Positions 7,494 to 13,469 of a DNA stretch of 64,000 bases are shown here, piece after piece. Each line of letters opens with the position of its first letter. The first letter of the stretch is position 1. The position numbers and the translations under genes were made by a program. The DNA lies in NCBI RefSeq assembly GCF_008704855.1, contig NZ_CP023691.1, positions 7,130,001 to 7,194,000 of the forward strand, in the 5' to 3' direction. The notes under the pieces were generated by a model that had not been told where the DNA came from, made no database searches, and saw only the letters and a list, made by a program, of their open reading frames with translations. This stretch comes from Streptomyces platensis (GTDB lineage Bacteria > Actinomycetota > Actinomycetes > Streptomycetales > Streptomycetaceae).

Positions 7494-8495
7494 GTGGACT
7501 TCGGAGTTGTCCTACAGGCCGACCCGCCCGCCTCCGCCGTTGTGTCCCTGATGCGCCGCGCCGAGCGCAACGGCTTCCGCTACGGCTGGACCTTCGACTC
7601 GGCCGTCCTGTGGCAGGAACCGTTCGTCATCTACAGCCGGGTGCTGGAACACACCGAGCGGATGATCGTCGGCCCGATGGTCACCAACCCCTCCACCCGC
7701 ACCCCCGAGGTCACCGCCTCCACCTTCGCCACCCTCAACGAGATGTACGGCAACCGCACCGTCTGCGGCATCGGGCGCGGCGACTCCGCGATGCGGGTGG
7801 CCGGACGCCCGCCCAACACCCTGGCCCGGCTGGGCGAGTCGATCCGCGTCATCCGCGATCTCGCCGAGGGCCGGGAGGCGTACGTCGGCGACCACCGGAT
7901 CAAGATCCCCTGGATCAAGGACGGCAAGCTCCCGGTGTGGATGGCCGCCTACGGGCCCAAGGCCCTCGCCATGGCCGGCGAGCTGGCCGACGGCTTCATC
8001 CTCCAGCTGGCCGACCCCTTCCTCACCGAGTGGATGATCAAGGCGGTGCGGAAGGCCGCGGTGGACGCCGGCCGCGACCCGGCCGATGTCACGATCTGTG
8101 TCGCCGCACCGGCCTATGTGGGCGACGATCTGGACCACGCCCGTGAGCAGTGCCGCTGGTTCGGTGGCATGGTCGGCAACCACGTCGCCGACCTCGTCGC
8201 ACGCTACGGCGAGCACTCCGGCATGGTGCCGGACGAGCTGACCGCGTACATCGCGTCCCGGGAGAGCTACGACTACGCCCACCACGGCCGGTCGGGCAAC
8301 CCCGACGCGGGCTTTGTGTCGGACGCGGTCATCGACCGCTTCTGCCTGCTCGGCCCGGCCGCCGCACACCTCGACAAGCTGCGGCAGCTCCAGGCCCTGG
8401 GCGTCGACCAGTTCGCGCTCTACGCCATGCACGACGCCAAGGAATCCACCATCGACGCCTACGGAGCAGAGATCCTTCCCGCGTTCGCCGACTGA
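7494..8495 (+). CDS. LLM-class oxidoreductase, probably F420-dependent
   Basis: 333-residue bacterial-luciferase-like TIM barrel. The N-terminus is MDFGVVLQADPPASAVV, with the family pattern RAERNGFRYGWTFDS, later TVCGIGRGDSAMRV and LPVWMAAYGPKALAMAGELADGFIL. It resembles the group usually annotated as TIGR03842-type F420-dependent oxidoreductases, which I recall being found beside dihydropyrimidinases. Start GTG 7494 has AAGGAG eight bases upstream. Co-transcription with dihydropyrimidinase suggests it makes or uses a dihydropyrimidine/hydantoin, possibly reducing the pyrimidine ring in place of the absent dihydropyrimidine dehydrogenase. Cofactor identity (F420 or FMN) is inference. Confidence 0.85.
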   Translation: MDFGVVLQADPPASAVVSLMRRAERNGFRYGWTFDSAVLWQEPFVIYSRVLEHTERMIVGPMVTNPSTRTPEVTASTFATLNEMYGNRTVCGIGRGDSAMRVAGRPPNTLARLGESIRVIRDLAEGREAYVGDHRIKIPWIKDGKLPVWMAAYGPKALAMAGELADGFILQLADPFLTEWMIKAVRKAAVDAGRDPADVTICVAAPAYVGDDLDHAREQCRWFGGMVGNHVADLVARYGEHSGMVPDELTAYIASRESYDYAHHGRSGNPDAGFVSDAVIDRFCLLGPAAAHLDKLRQLQALGVDQFALYAMHDAKESTIDAYGAEILPAFAD

Positions 8496-8636
8496 ACGGG
8501 CCCCGGGCGCAGGCGCGTTGCGGCCCCGCGCGCGCCGCCCCGGCCCGTCGGCCGGGCGCGGCAACCGGGCCACCGCCGCACCGCCCGGCGGCCCGCACCC
8601 GGACGAGAGGTCCCCGCATGCCCGCGACCGCACCCT

Positions 8637-8922
8637 TGTTGGCAGGTTTTGACGGAGGTTCAGGAGACGTTGGATCAGCACCGGTGGCGGGCAACGACGT
8701 GGACATGTCGTTCCTGTTGGAGGAGGAAGGGGGCGTCGCGTGGGACGAAGCGGACCTACCGCTCCGCCGGAACCTTCTCCGCCTGGCCATTGATGAGTTG
8801 CGCGTGATCCGGCTCCCGGGGGCAGAAGAGGTTCAACAGCGATGAAGCGGGTGACTATCACCTGGGCGATGCCGGAGGACTACGTGGAGCCGGAGAAGGA
8901 GGAGTTCACCGCTGCCGCCTGA
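8637..8922 (+). pseudogene. C-terminal fragment of a large serine recombinase, frameshifted
   Basis: One frame to 8845 reads WDEADLPLRRNLLRLAIDEL then RVIRLPG and stops. A second frame begins with an ATGA overlap at 8842 and reads MKRVTITWAMPEDYVEPEKE to a stop at 8922. Joined, they resemble the terminal W..LPL.R...I..L...V.......RV.I.W signature of large serine integrases from actinobacterial elements. The catalytic and zinc domains are absent. Formally the two pieces could be expressed as a 75-residue and a 26-residue peptide, but I think they are decay products. A homology search of the joined tail would settle it. Confidence 0.5.
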
Positions 8923-8995
8923 TGTGGATGAGTAGCGCCAGGTCGTCCTGACCGGCTTACGCGGCTGCAATGGGGGACTCGCTTCTCCTCAGACG

Positions 8996-9139
8996 CTACC
9001 GGTTGGTGATGGCCCACCCAACACTGCCCGATCCCACAATGGTTGCGAAGGAAACGAGTAACCACGGTGGGATGCGGTACACAGAGAGCCGCACGCTCTT
9101 GGTGTGGATCTTGATGATTGGGGTCTGAGGGTCGCCCAC
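8996..9139 (-). CDS. Small single-span membrane protein (47 residues)
   Basis: A GTG at 9139 is preceded by AGGAGAGAGAGCC, an excellent ribosome site. It opens a frame of 47 codons: a polar N-terminus (GDPQTPIIKIHTKSVRL), then a helix breaker and a hydrophobic segment PPWLLVSFATIVGSGSVGWA ending TNR. The pattern is that of a small integral membrane peptide with a basic cytoplasmic tail. I do not recognise a family. Such genes are common in Streptomyces integrated elements and phage-derived loci. It lies in the lower-GC remnant region and may be its last intact gene. The longer open frame upstream lacks a start signal. Confidence 0.5.
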   Translation of the reverse strand: MGDPQTPIIKIHTKSVRLSVYRIPPWLLVSFATIVGSGSVGWAITNR

Positions 9140-9281
9140 GGCTCTCTCTCCTGCGTTCGGGAACGCCAAATAACGCCCATGAGGGCGGCGTTGTTGTCGT
9201 CGCAACGGTAGCGCTGCCGGTGCGATGCTGTCGCCTTGATCCGGGATTCCGAGAGTGCTTTTCTTCAACGCCGCGCATTGT

Positions 9282-9352
9282 GTAGTCAATGTAGACAATG
9301 GCGAGAGCCAGCATGCTCCCTAGGGAGGTCGACATGCTCCCCAGGGAGGTCG
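9282..9352. repeat. Tandem 9-bp repeats followed by paired palindromes
   Basis: GTAGTCAAT (9282-9290) is followed directly by GTAGACAAT (9291-9299). Next come two 20-base direct repeats, 9312-9331 and 9333-9352, differing at one base and spaced 21 bases. Each contains a palindrome: CTCCCTAGGGAG (perfect) and CTCCCCAGGGAG (one mismatch). Sites two helical turns apart are typical of dimeric repressors, so this looks like the control region of the lost element. Confidence 0.55.
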
Positions 9353-9373
9353 GCGAGTTCCATGGGGAGATCC

Positions 9374-9387
9374 GCTTGCTAGCAAGC
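9374..9387. repeat. 14-bp perfect palindrome GCTTGCTAGCAAGC
   Basis: A self-complementary 14-mer in the lower-GC remnant, followed by further AGCAAGCGAGCAAGC-type repeats and GCATGCATGC. It shares the GCTAGC centre with the loop of the large hairpin at 9511-9564. Confidence 0.5.
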
Positions 9388-9510
9388 GAGCAAGCGTGGC
9401 AGGCATGCATGCAAGGCCGGGCTCTCACCTGCCTGTTGGTCTCGCTGAGGGACCTTCAGTCCCACCGTTCAGCAAATCCATCTAACGGTGAGACTGACGA
9501 ATTTCGAGAT

Positions 9511-9564
9511 TAAGCTAGCTGGCTTCAAGATTGCGCTAGCTCAATCTTGAAGCCAGCTAGCTTA
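9511..9564. repeat. Perfect 23-bp inverted repeat with 8-base loop
   Basis: Arms 9511-9533 and 9542-9564 are exact reverse complements; the loop is CGCTAGCT. The stem is about half A+T, unusual for this genome. It could be a replication or transfer origin hairpin, an element end, or a terminator, although no T-tract follows and no clear gene ends beside it. Confidence 0.75.
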
Positions 9565-9566
9565 CG

Positions 9567-9582
9567 CACCTCTTAAGAGGTG
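9567..9582. repeat. 16-bp perfect palindrome CACCTCTTAAGAGGTG
   Basis: Lies three bases after the large hairpin. Full self-complementarity and close spacing suggest that the two act together as protein-binding or structural elements of the remnant. Confidence 0.6.
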
Positions 9583-10084
9583 AGTTTGGAGGCGCGGCTA
9601 CCCCCTCCGGCGCCGGTCGATAATCGTGTTCCGTCATGTACAACACGCCTTTATGTACACCACGGCGTCAATGGACAAGGTGACGTCCTTCACTGCTCCG
9701 CCATCAGCCTGAGCATGGTCCGCTTGGGCAGCAGGAAGAAGGGCTTTCTCCTCCCCGGCGGCCGCTACTGGTACACCGCCGGCTGGAACTGGCGCGCCGT
9801 CCTCGCCTTCGTCACCGGCGGCCTGCTGGCGGTGGGCGGCACCTACTCCCAGCCGGGCAAGGGGCCGTTCCCGGCCGACGGTCTGATCCCGTTCCTCCAG
9901 CCCCTGGCCGACTACGGCTGGGCGGTGGGGCTCGGTGTTGCGTTGACGCTTTACACAGTGCTGATGGCTCCGGCCATGAGGGGCCGGACAAGGTCCTAGG
10001 CATGTTGATCACGAGCGTGGTTAACAGCCGTTGAGCCTCGGTCATGGCGAAGACCTCCAAGGGGGGCACAGCCATATCCGCGCC

Positions 10085-11320
10085 TCAGGCGGCCGGGTAC
10101 TCCCCGAGGAGTGCTGCTACCTCCGGCACCTTTCGGAAGGGCTTCAAGCTCTCAAGAACCACCCGCGTCCGCTCGGCGGTTCGCTCAGAGGCTCCGCCGG
10201 TGGACAGAGCCAGCATGCGTTCCGCGGTTGCTGCCGCTTCTTCCGGCTCGTTGGCGTCCGCGTAGGCCACCGCCAACCAGGAAAGGTAGAGCGCCAACTC
10301 CCGTGCGTGCGTTGCGTCGTAGCGGTCCAAGACCTCGGACAGGAGTGGCACGGCGCGGAGTGGTCTGTGCAGCTCGGTGTAGACCCTGGCGTCCATGACC
10401 TCCAGCTCCTCAACGGACACCCAGTAAGTCCAGTCCGGTTCATCCGCCCCGTGCTCGTCCGTGAGCGCTTCGTGGGCCTTGCCCAGTGCCTGAATCGCCT
10501 CTTGAGGACAGCCGGCCCGGGTGTGTGCCCACGCCACGCGGTCCAGGAAAAGCGCGCGTGCGCGGGACGGAGCGTCCGGCCCGGCGGCGTCCACCGCGGC
10601 CACCGCCATAGCCACCGCCTCACGCGGATCACCCTGATTGGCTACCTGGTAAGCCAGCGTGCCCAGAAGCTGACCCGCCAGGGTGCCATCTCCGGCTTTC
10701 CGCGCGGCAGATAGCCCCAGGCGGTAGACCTTCTCCGCCTCCGCGTACTCTCCGGCGTCACTGGCCACCCAACCCACAATCTGGGCCAGCTCCGCGATCG
10801 CCCGGAGTAGACCCTGCCCAACGGCTTCTGTGTGCGTGGTCATTCGGTAGAGGTCCACCGAGGACCTCAGATCGCGGCGTGCGCGCCCGATCAGGTCACG
10901 TCCGTACACCACGTCGTCCGCCAGTCGGAGGCCGTGCACCCGGTCGGCCAGGTCCGTCACTGTGGATCGGCCGATCCGCCGGCCGGGACCGTCGACGAGC
11001 GGGGCGAAGGGATCACCGGGCCGAAGGAAGTCGTCCACCGTGCGCGTTTCGGGAAGAGCGGTCGTTTCCTCTACAGCCGTCGCTGCCTCCAGTTCCTCCC
11101 TGGACACTCCTAAGACGATGGCCAGGACCGGCAGCCATTCGCGCGGTTTCCGCTTCGCTGCCTCCCACCGGTACACGTCCTGGCGACTCAGAGAGGCATT
11201 CAGTCCCAGCGTGGGGAGATCGCGGGCAACTTCGTTCGCCTTCTCCGCCAGGCGTTCCTGTGACCAGCCGCGCGCTTTGCGAAGGCGTCTGATCATTGCC
11301 TGGATGGTCTCCCCGGTCAT
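10085..11320 (-). CDS. XRE-family regulator with C-terminal TPR repeats
   Basis: 411 residues. The N-terminal helix-turn-helix (about residues 4-60: IQAMIRRLRKARGWSQERLA, then LSRQDVYRWEAAKR) is followed by a linker and about 280 residues of helical tetratricopeptide-like repeats (for example EAEKVYRLGLSAARKAGDG and QEAIQALGKAHEAL). This architecture is common among Streptomyces regulators that sit beside small-peptide and RiPP loci, where the TPR part binds a peptide or small ligand. Start ATG 11320; the open frame continues upstream but without coding character. It is transcribed divergently from the three small ORFs and precursor gene and is the likely controller of that operon. Confidence 0.88.
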   Translation of the reverse strand: MTGETIQAMIRRLRKARGWSQERLAEKANEVARDLPTLGLNASLSRQDVYRWEAAKRKPREWLPVLAIVLGVSREELEAATAVEETTALPETRTVDDFLRPGDPFAPLVDGPGRRIGRSTVTDLADRVHGLRLADDVVYGRDLIGRARRDLRSSVDLYRMTTHTEAVGQGLLRAIAELAQIVGWVASDAGEYAEAEKVYRLGLSAARKAGDGTLAGQLLGTLAYQVANQGDPREAVAMAVAAVDAAGPDAPSRARALFLDRVAWAHTRAGCPQEAIQALGKAHEALTDEHGADEPDWTYWVSVEELEVMDARVYTELHRPLRAVPLLSEVLDRYDATHARELALYLSWLAVAYADANEPEEAAATAERMLALSTGGASERTAERTRVVLESLKPFRKVPEVAALLGEYPAA

Positions 11321-11396
11321 GACCCCAGTCTGGCCTACGCAGAGGCATACACGCAGGCTGCTCCGGAAGCACACGGGGGCCGGAATGCTGGCCGTT

Positions 11397-11618
11397 ATGG
11401 CAAGTGAAATGGCTGCCGCTGATCGCGCCCCGGTCGTCGTGAGGTCTGCCGGTCCGGCGCTGGAACCCGTTGCCGTTAATGGGTGCGACGTGTGCCAGTC
11501 CTGCGACCGGGAGAGGGAGTCGGCGCGCCGGGACGAGCGCTCGTTGACCGTCCGGAGCTGTAACGCCGTCATCGCGGGCCATCCACACGGAAGGGAGGTA
11601 TGGGATGACCGCAACTGA
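11397..11618 (+). CDS. Small Cys-rich protein, paralogue 1 of 2
   Basis: 73 residues (77 if ATG 11385 is used). After an acidic/hydrophobic start (MASEMAAADRAP) it contains CDVCQSCDRERESARR, then VRSCNAVIAGHPHG. The order C-x2-C, R-E-x-E/S-x-A, V-x-x-C-x-V and H-P is shared with the protein encoded at 11859-12029, so the two are paralogues. Three Cys and a His at conserved places suggest a metal site. The gene overlaps the next by 14 bases, implying coupled translation. It is divergent from the XRE regulator. I do not know a function. Confidence 0.6.
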   Translation: MASEMAAADRAPVVVRSAGPALEPVAVNGCDVCQSCDRERESARRDERSLTVRSCNAVIAGHPHGREVWDDRN

Positions 11619-11862
11619 GGTGCAACCCGCGTCCTTCAGATCACCTGAGGAGGTCCCGGTGGGGACTGTCGTCTTCGACCGGGACGCCGACATGGTGGCC
11701 GTGGTACGAGACGTGAGGGGACTCATGGTCGGACTGGAACGGCCCACGGGCCTTACCTGGGACGTGGCTTACCGCCGTCTGCGACCCGGCACCGAGCACG
11801 AGGGACGACAGCTCCAGGCACTGGCGGCACTCCAGCGGGCACGACTGCGAGGTATGCCGTGA
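11605..11862 (+). CDS. Small hypothetical protein in the RiPP operon
   Basis: 85 residues: MTATEVQPASFRSPEEVPVG, then a beta-rich core TVVFDRDADMVAVVRDVRG, LMVGLERPTGLTWDV and a basic C-terminal helix (ALAALQRARLRG). ATG 11605 has AAGGGAGG seven bases upstream, the strongest ribosome site of the operon. Its stop overlaps the next start as GTGA. No family recognised with certainty. The short beta-hairpin core with a conserved-looking WDVAYRRLRP could bind a peptide or nucleic acid, but that is guesswork. Confidence 0.7.
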   Translation: MTATEVQPASFRSPEEVPVGTVVFDRDADMVAVVRDVRGLMVGLERPTGLTWDVAYRRLRPGTEHEGRQLQALAALQRARLRGMP

Positions 11863-12029
11863 GCTGCACGAAGTGCATTGACCTGCAACGGGAGTTGGAG
11901 GCGGCCGAAAGGGCCCGTGACCGGACCCGTGTCGTGGACTGTCGTGTGTTGCTCCGGCGCCACCCCCAGCACGACGGCGTACCCGTGGAGGCGGGCGCGC
12001 GTTCCCAGAAGACTCCGCCCCCGGAATAG
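11859..12029 (+). CDS. Small Cys-rich protein, paralogue 2 of 2
   Basis: 56 residues starting at a GTG that overlaps the preceding stop. MSCTKCIDLQRELEAAERAR is followed by RVVDCRVLLRRHPQHDG and a Pro-rich tail. It aligns with the 73-residue protein: CxxC (residues 3 and 6), RE-x-E-x-A, V-x-x-C-x-V (Cys 28) and His-Pro (35-36). Both copies sit in the same overlapping gene set immediately before the precursor peptide, so they may act on, protect or sense it. Function unknown. It is too short to be called by many gene finders. Confidence 0.6.
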   Translation: MSCTKCIDLQRELEAAERARDRTRVVDCRVLLRRHPQHDGVPVEAGARSQKTPPPE

Positions 12030-12041
12030 GGGCGGCCAAGG

Positions 12042-12082
12042 CCCCGGCCGTCATGTGCATGGACAGCGGCAGCCGGCCGGGG
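12042..12082 (+). promoter_or_regulatory. GC-rich stem-loop ahead of the precursor gene
   Basis: CCCCGGCCG (12042-12050) pairs with CGGCCGGGG (12074-12082) around a 23-base loop, between the small-ORF stop and the precursor ribosome site. It may attenuate or stabilise the mRNA so that precursor and methyltransferase are expressed differently from the small ORFs. Confidence 0.4.
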
Positions 12083-12114
12083 GCAGTTATCAGTGAGAGC
12101 ACACAGGAGGAAAC

Positions 12115-12237
12115 GTGATCATGATCCTTGCGAACGACGGTGGCGACAAGCTCCCGGGGAAGCCGTACCCCGGCCCGCATCAGCCCCCGTCCCCTGACGG
12201 TGGCCCCGGTGTCCCCAACCCGCCCAAGGCTGTCTGA
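12115..12237 (+). CDS. Putative imiditide-type precursor peptide
   Basis: Either 40 residues from GTG 12115 or 38 from ATG 12121; AGGAGG at 12105-12110 is 4 or 10 bases away. The peptide is short and hydrophilic, with Lys at 10, 14 and 36, and is dominated by Pro and Gly: MILANDGGDKLPGKPYPGP, then HQPPSPDGGPGVPNPPKAV. It has no Cys, Ser/Thr cluster or hydrophobic leader. Asp-Gly-Gly occurs twice (Asp6 and Asp26 in ATG numbering); Asp-Gly is the chemically favoured site for aspartimide formation after Asp methylation. The stop is three bases before the methyltransferase start. Its role as precursor is inferred from position and composition. Confidence 0.6.
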   Translation: MIMILANDGGDKLPGKPYPGPHQPPSPDGGPGVPNPPKAV

Positions 12238-12240
12238 GCA

Positions 12241-13416
12241 GTGACCACCGACGTACCCAAGGGGCGTCCCGGCCTTGACGGGCTGGGGCGCGTCCTCATG
12301 TCTTCAGGGGCCCTTTCCCCCGACTGGGCACCCTCGTACGCGGCCGTTCCCCGGTCCACCGTGTTGCCGGACCTGATGTGGCCGTTCGATATGGAGGGCG
12401 GCCGGAGCGTGGCCGTGTCCAGGGCGGAAGATCCCGTCAAGTGGCAGGAGTACGCGGACTCCGACGTACCGATCGTCACTCAGTGGGACGACGGGCAGCA
12501 CTCCGGCCGCGAACCCGGGCACGTGCCGACCAGCTCCGTGTCCATGCCCTCCGTGGTGTTCCGGATGCTCCAGGACCTGGAACTCCAGCCAGGCCACAAG
12601 ACTCTGGAGATCGGCACGGCCACAGCCTGGAATGCGTTGCTCATGGTCCACCGTGCCGGCCCGGGGTGCGTGACCACGGTGGAGGTGGACCGGGCGGTGG
12701 CCACAGCCGCCATGGCGACGGTGGAGCGGCTGGGAATCCCTCTCCAGGTCGTCCACGGCGACGGGTTCCAGGGCTATCGGGAAGGGGCGCCGTATGACCG
12801 GGTCATCGCTACGTGTGGCCTCCGGTCCATTCCGTTCGCGTGGGTGGAGCAATGCCGGCCGGGCGGTGTCATCGTGGCGCCGTGGGGGACGCACTACAGC
12901 CACGCCGACGCGGTGGCACGCCTGGTGGTCGCGCCGGATGGTGAGAGCGCGTCCGGCAGGTTCACCGGCCCCGTGGAGTTCATGAAGCTCCGGTCTCAGC
13001 GGTTCGTCCCCCGCCCGCACTCCGCGTACGTCAAGGGGAGCGTGGCGGACGGTGTCGAGTCCGCCACGACGCTCACCGAAACGGAGTTCGTCGGGGAGCA
13101 ATTCGGGCCGGAGCGGTTCGCCATGGGCCTCCGTGTTCCCCGGTGTTCGTTCATCGTGGCGAACAAGAGCGACGGCGCGCGGCCGGTCTGGTTCTACAGC
13201 CTGAGCGACCACTCATGGGCGTGTGTGATGTTCCGCGACGGGAAGACGGCCCGTGTCTGGCAACAAGGTCCACGCCGGCTCTGGGAACAGGTGGAAAACG
13301 CGTTCCGATGGTGGGTCCACCACGGAAAGCCTGAACACACCCGGTTCGGCCTGACCGTGACAGCCGAGGGTGAACGGGTGTGGCTGGACGACCCGGCCGA
13401 CTCCTGGGCCCTTTGA
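12241..13416 (+). CDS. RiPP-associated PIMT-type O-methyltransferase
   Basis: 391 residues. The N-terminal part matches protein-L-isoaspartate methyltransferases: SSGALSPDWAPSYAAVPR (residues ~21-38), TSSVSMPSVVFRML replacing the usual TSSSQP motif, the SAM-binding LEIGTATAW (~122-130) and EVDRAVA. About 150 further residues end in RFGLTVTAEGERVWLDDP (~368-385). The GLTVT...VWLD tail is, from memory, the motif that separates RiPP-associated methyltransferases from housekeeping PIMTs. The predicted reaction is methylation of an Asp side chain of the upstream peptide, with spontaneous aspartimide closure. GTG 12241 is coupled to the precursor stop. A graspetide or lasso role is unlikely because no cyclase is present. 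Confidence 0.8.
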   Translation: MTTDVPKGRPGLDGLGRVLMSSGALSPDWAPSYAAVPRSTVLPDLMWPFDMEGGRSVAVSRAEDPVKWQEYADSDVPIVTQWDDGQHSGREPGHVPTSSVSMPSVVFRMLQDLELQPGHKTLEIGTATAWNALLMVHRAGPGCVTTVEVDRAVATAAMATVERLGIPLQVVHGDGFQGYREGAPYDRVIATCGLRSIPFAWVEQCRPGGVIVAPWGTHYSHADAVARLVVAPDGESASGRFTGPVEFMKLRSQRFVPRPHSAYVKGSVADGVESATTLTETEFVGEQFGPERFAMGLRVPRCSFIVANKSDGARPVWFYSLSDHSWACVMFRDGKTARVWQQGPRRLWEQVENAFRWWVHHGKPEHTRFGLTVTAEGERVWLDDPADSWAL

Positions 13417-13469
13417 GACCGGCCCTGTCTGTGCGCTGCCCCCGCGTGGCGCACGGGCGGGGACTTCGC

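Larger units (their letters stand above)
8637..9716. mobile_element. Remnant of an integrated element inside the permease gene
   Basis: This stretch separates the two ends of the permease gene and is visibly poorer in G+C than its surroundings, with runs such as taagctagct and ttcttcaacg. It holds a serine-recombinase C-terminal remnant at the left end, a small membrane-protein gene and several perfect palindromes. No intact integrase, replication or transfer gene is present, so this is a degenerate element or the scar of one. Exact boundaries are inferred from where permease similarity stops and starts. Confidence 0.45.
8618..9999 (+). pseudogene. NCS1 nucleobase/hydantoin permease, gutted by foreign DNA
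   Basis: The last ~85 codons (about 9741-9999) give GRYWYTAGWNWRAVLAF, LLAVGGTYS, DGLIPFLQPLADYGWAVGL and LTLYTVL, the typical C-terminal two helices of NCS1 cation symporters for uracil, allantoin or hydantoins. At 8618 there is an ATG with a good GAGAGG site, placed where the permease should start after the LLM gene; only about six codons (MPATAP) fit before the sequence changes at ~8637. The remaining ~400 codons are missing and replaced by roughly 1.1 kb of unrelated DNA. The gene is therefore dead. An NCS1 carrier is the expected uptake partner of the upstream hydantoin/pyrimidine enzymes. The N-terminal assignment is weaker than the C-terminal one. Confidence 0.7.
10085..13416. other. 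Imiditide-like RiPP biosynthetic locus
   Basis: The unit comprises the XRE-TPR regulator, three overlapping small ORFs, a short precursor peptide and a PIMT-type methyltransferase 3 bases after it. The precursor-plus-methyltransferase pair is the minimal architecture described for imiditides, in which an Asp is methylated and collapses to an aspartimide. No ATP-grasp, lanthionine synthetase, lasso cyclase, radical SAM, protease or ABC exporter gene is present. Confidence 0.65.

Noticed and set aside
9274..9400. Repeat cluster considered as a CRISPR array
   Set aside because: Only two copies of each unit, no spacer-repeat periodicity of about 60 bases and no cas genes in the window.
9298..9513. 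71-codon plus frame beginning at the tandem repeats
   Set aside because: Its start lies inside operator-like repeats, there is no Shine-Dalgarno, and its first 20 residues only translate the repeat (MLPREVD/MLPREVG).
12241..13416. Methyltransferase read as a graspetide or lasso-peptide tailoring enzyme
   Set aside because: No ATP-grasp ligase, asparagine-synthetase-like cyclase or leader peptidase gene is nearby, and the precursor lacks their core patterns.
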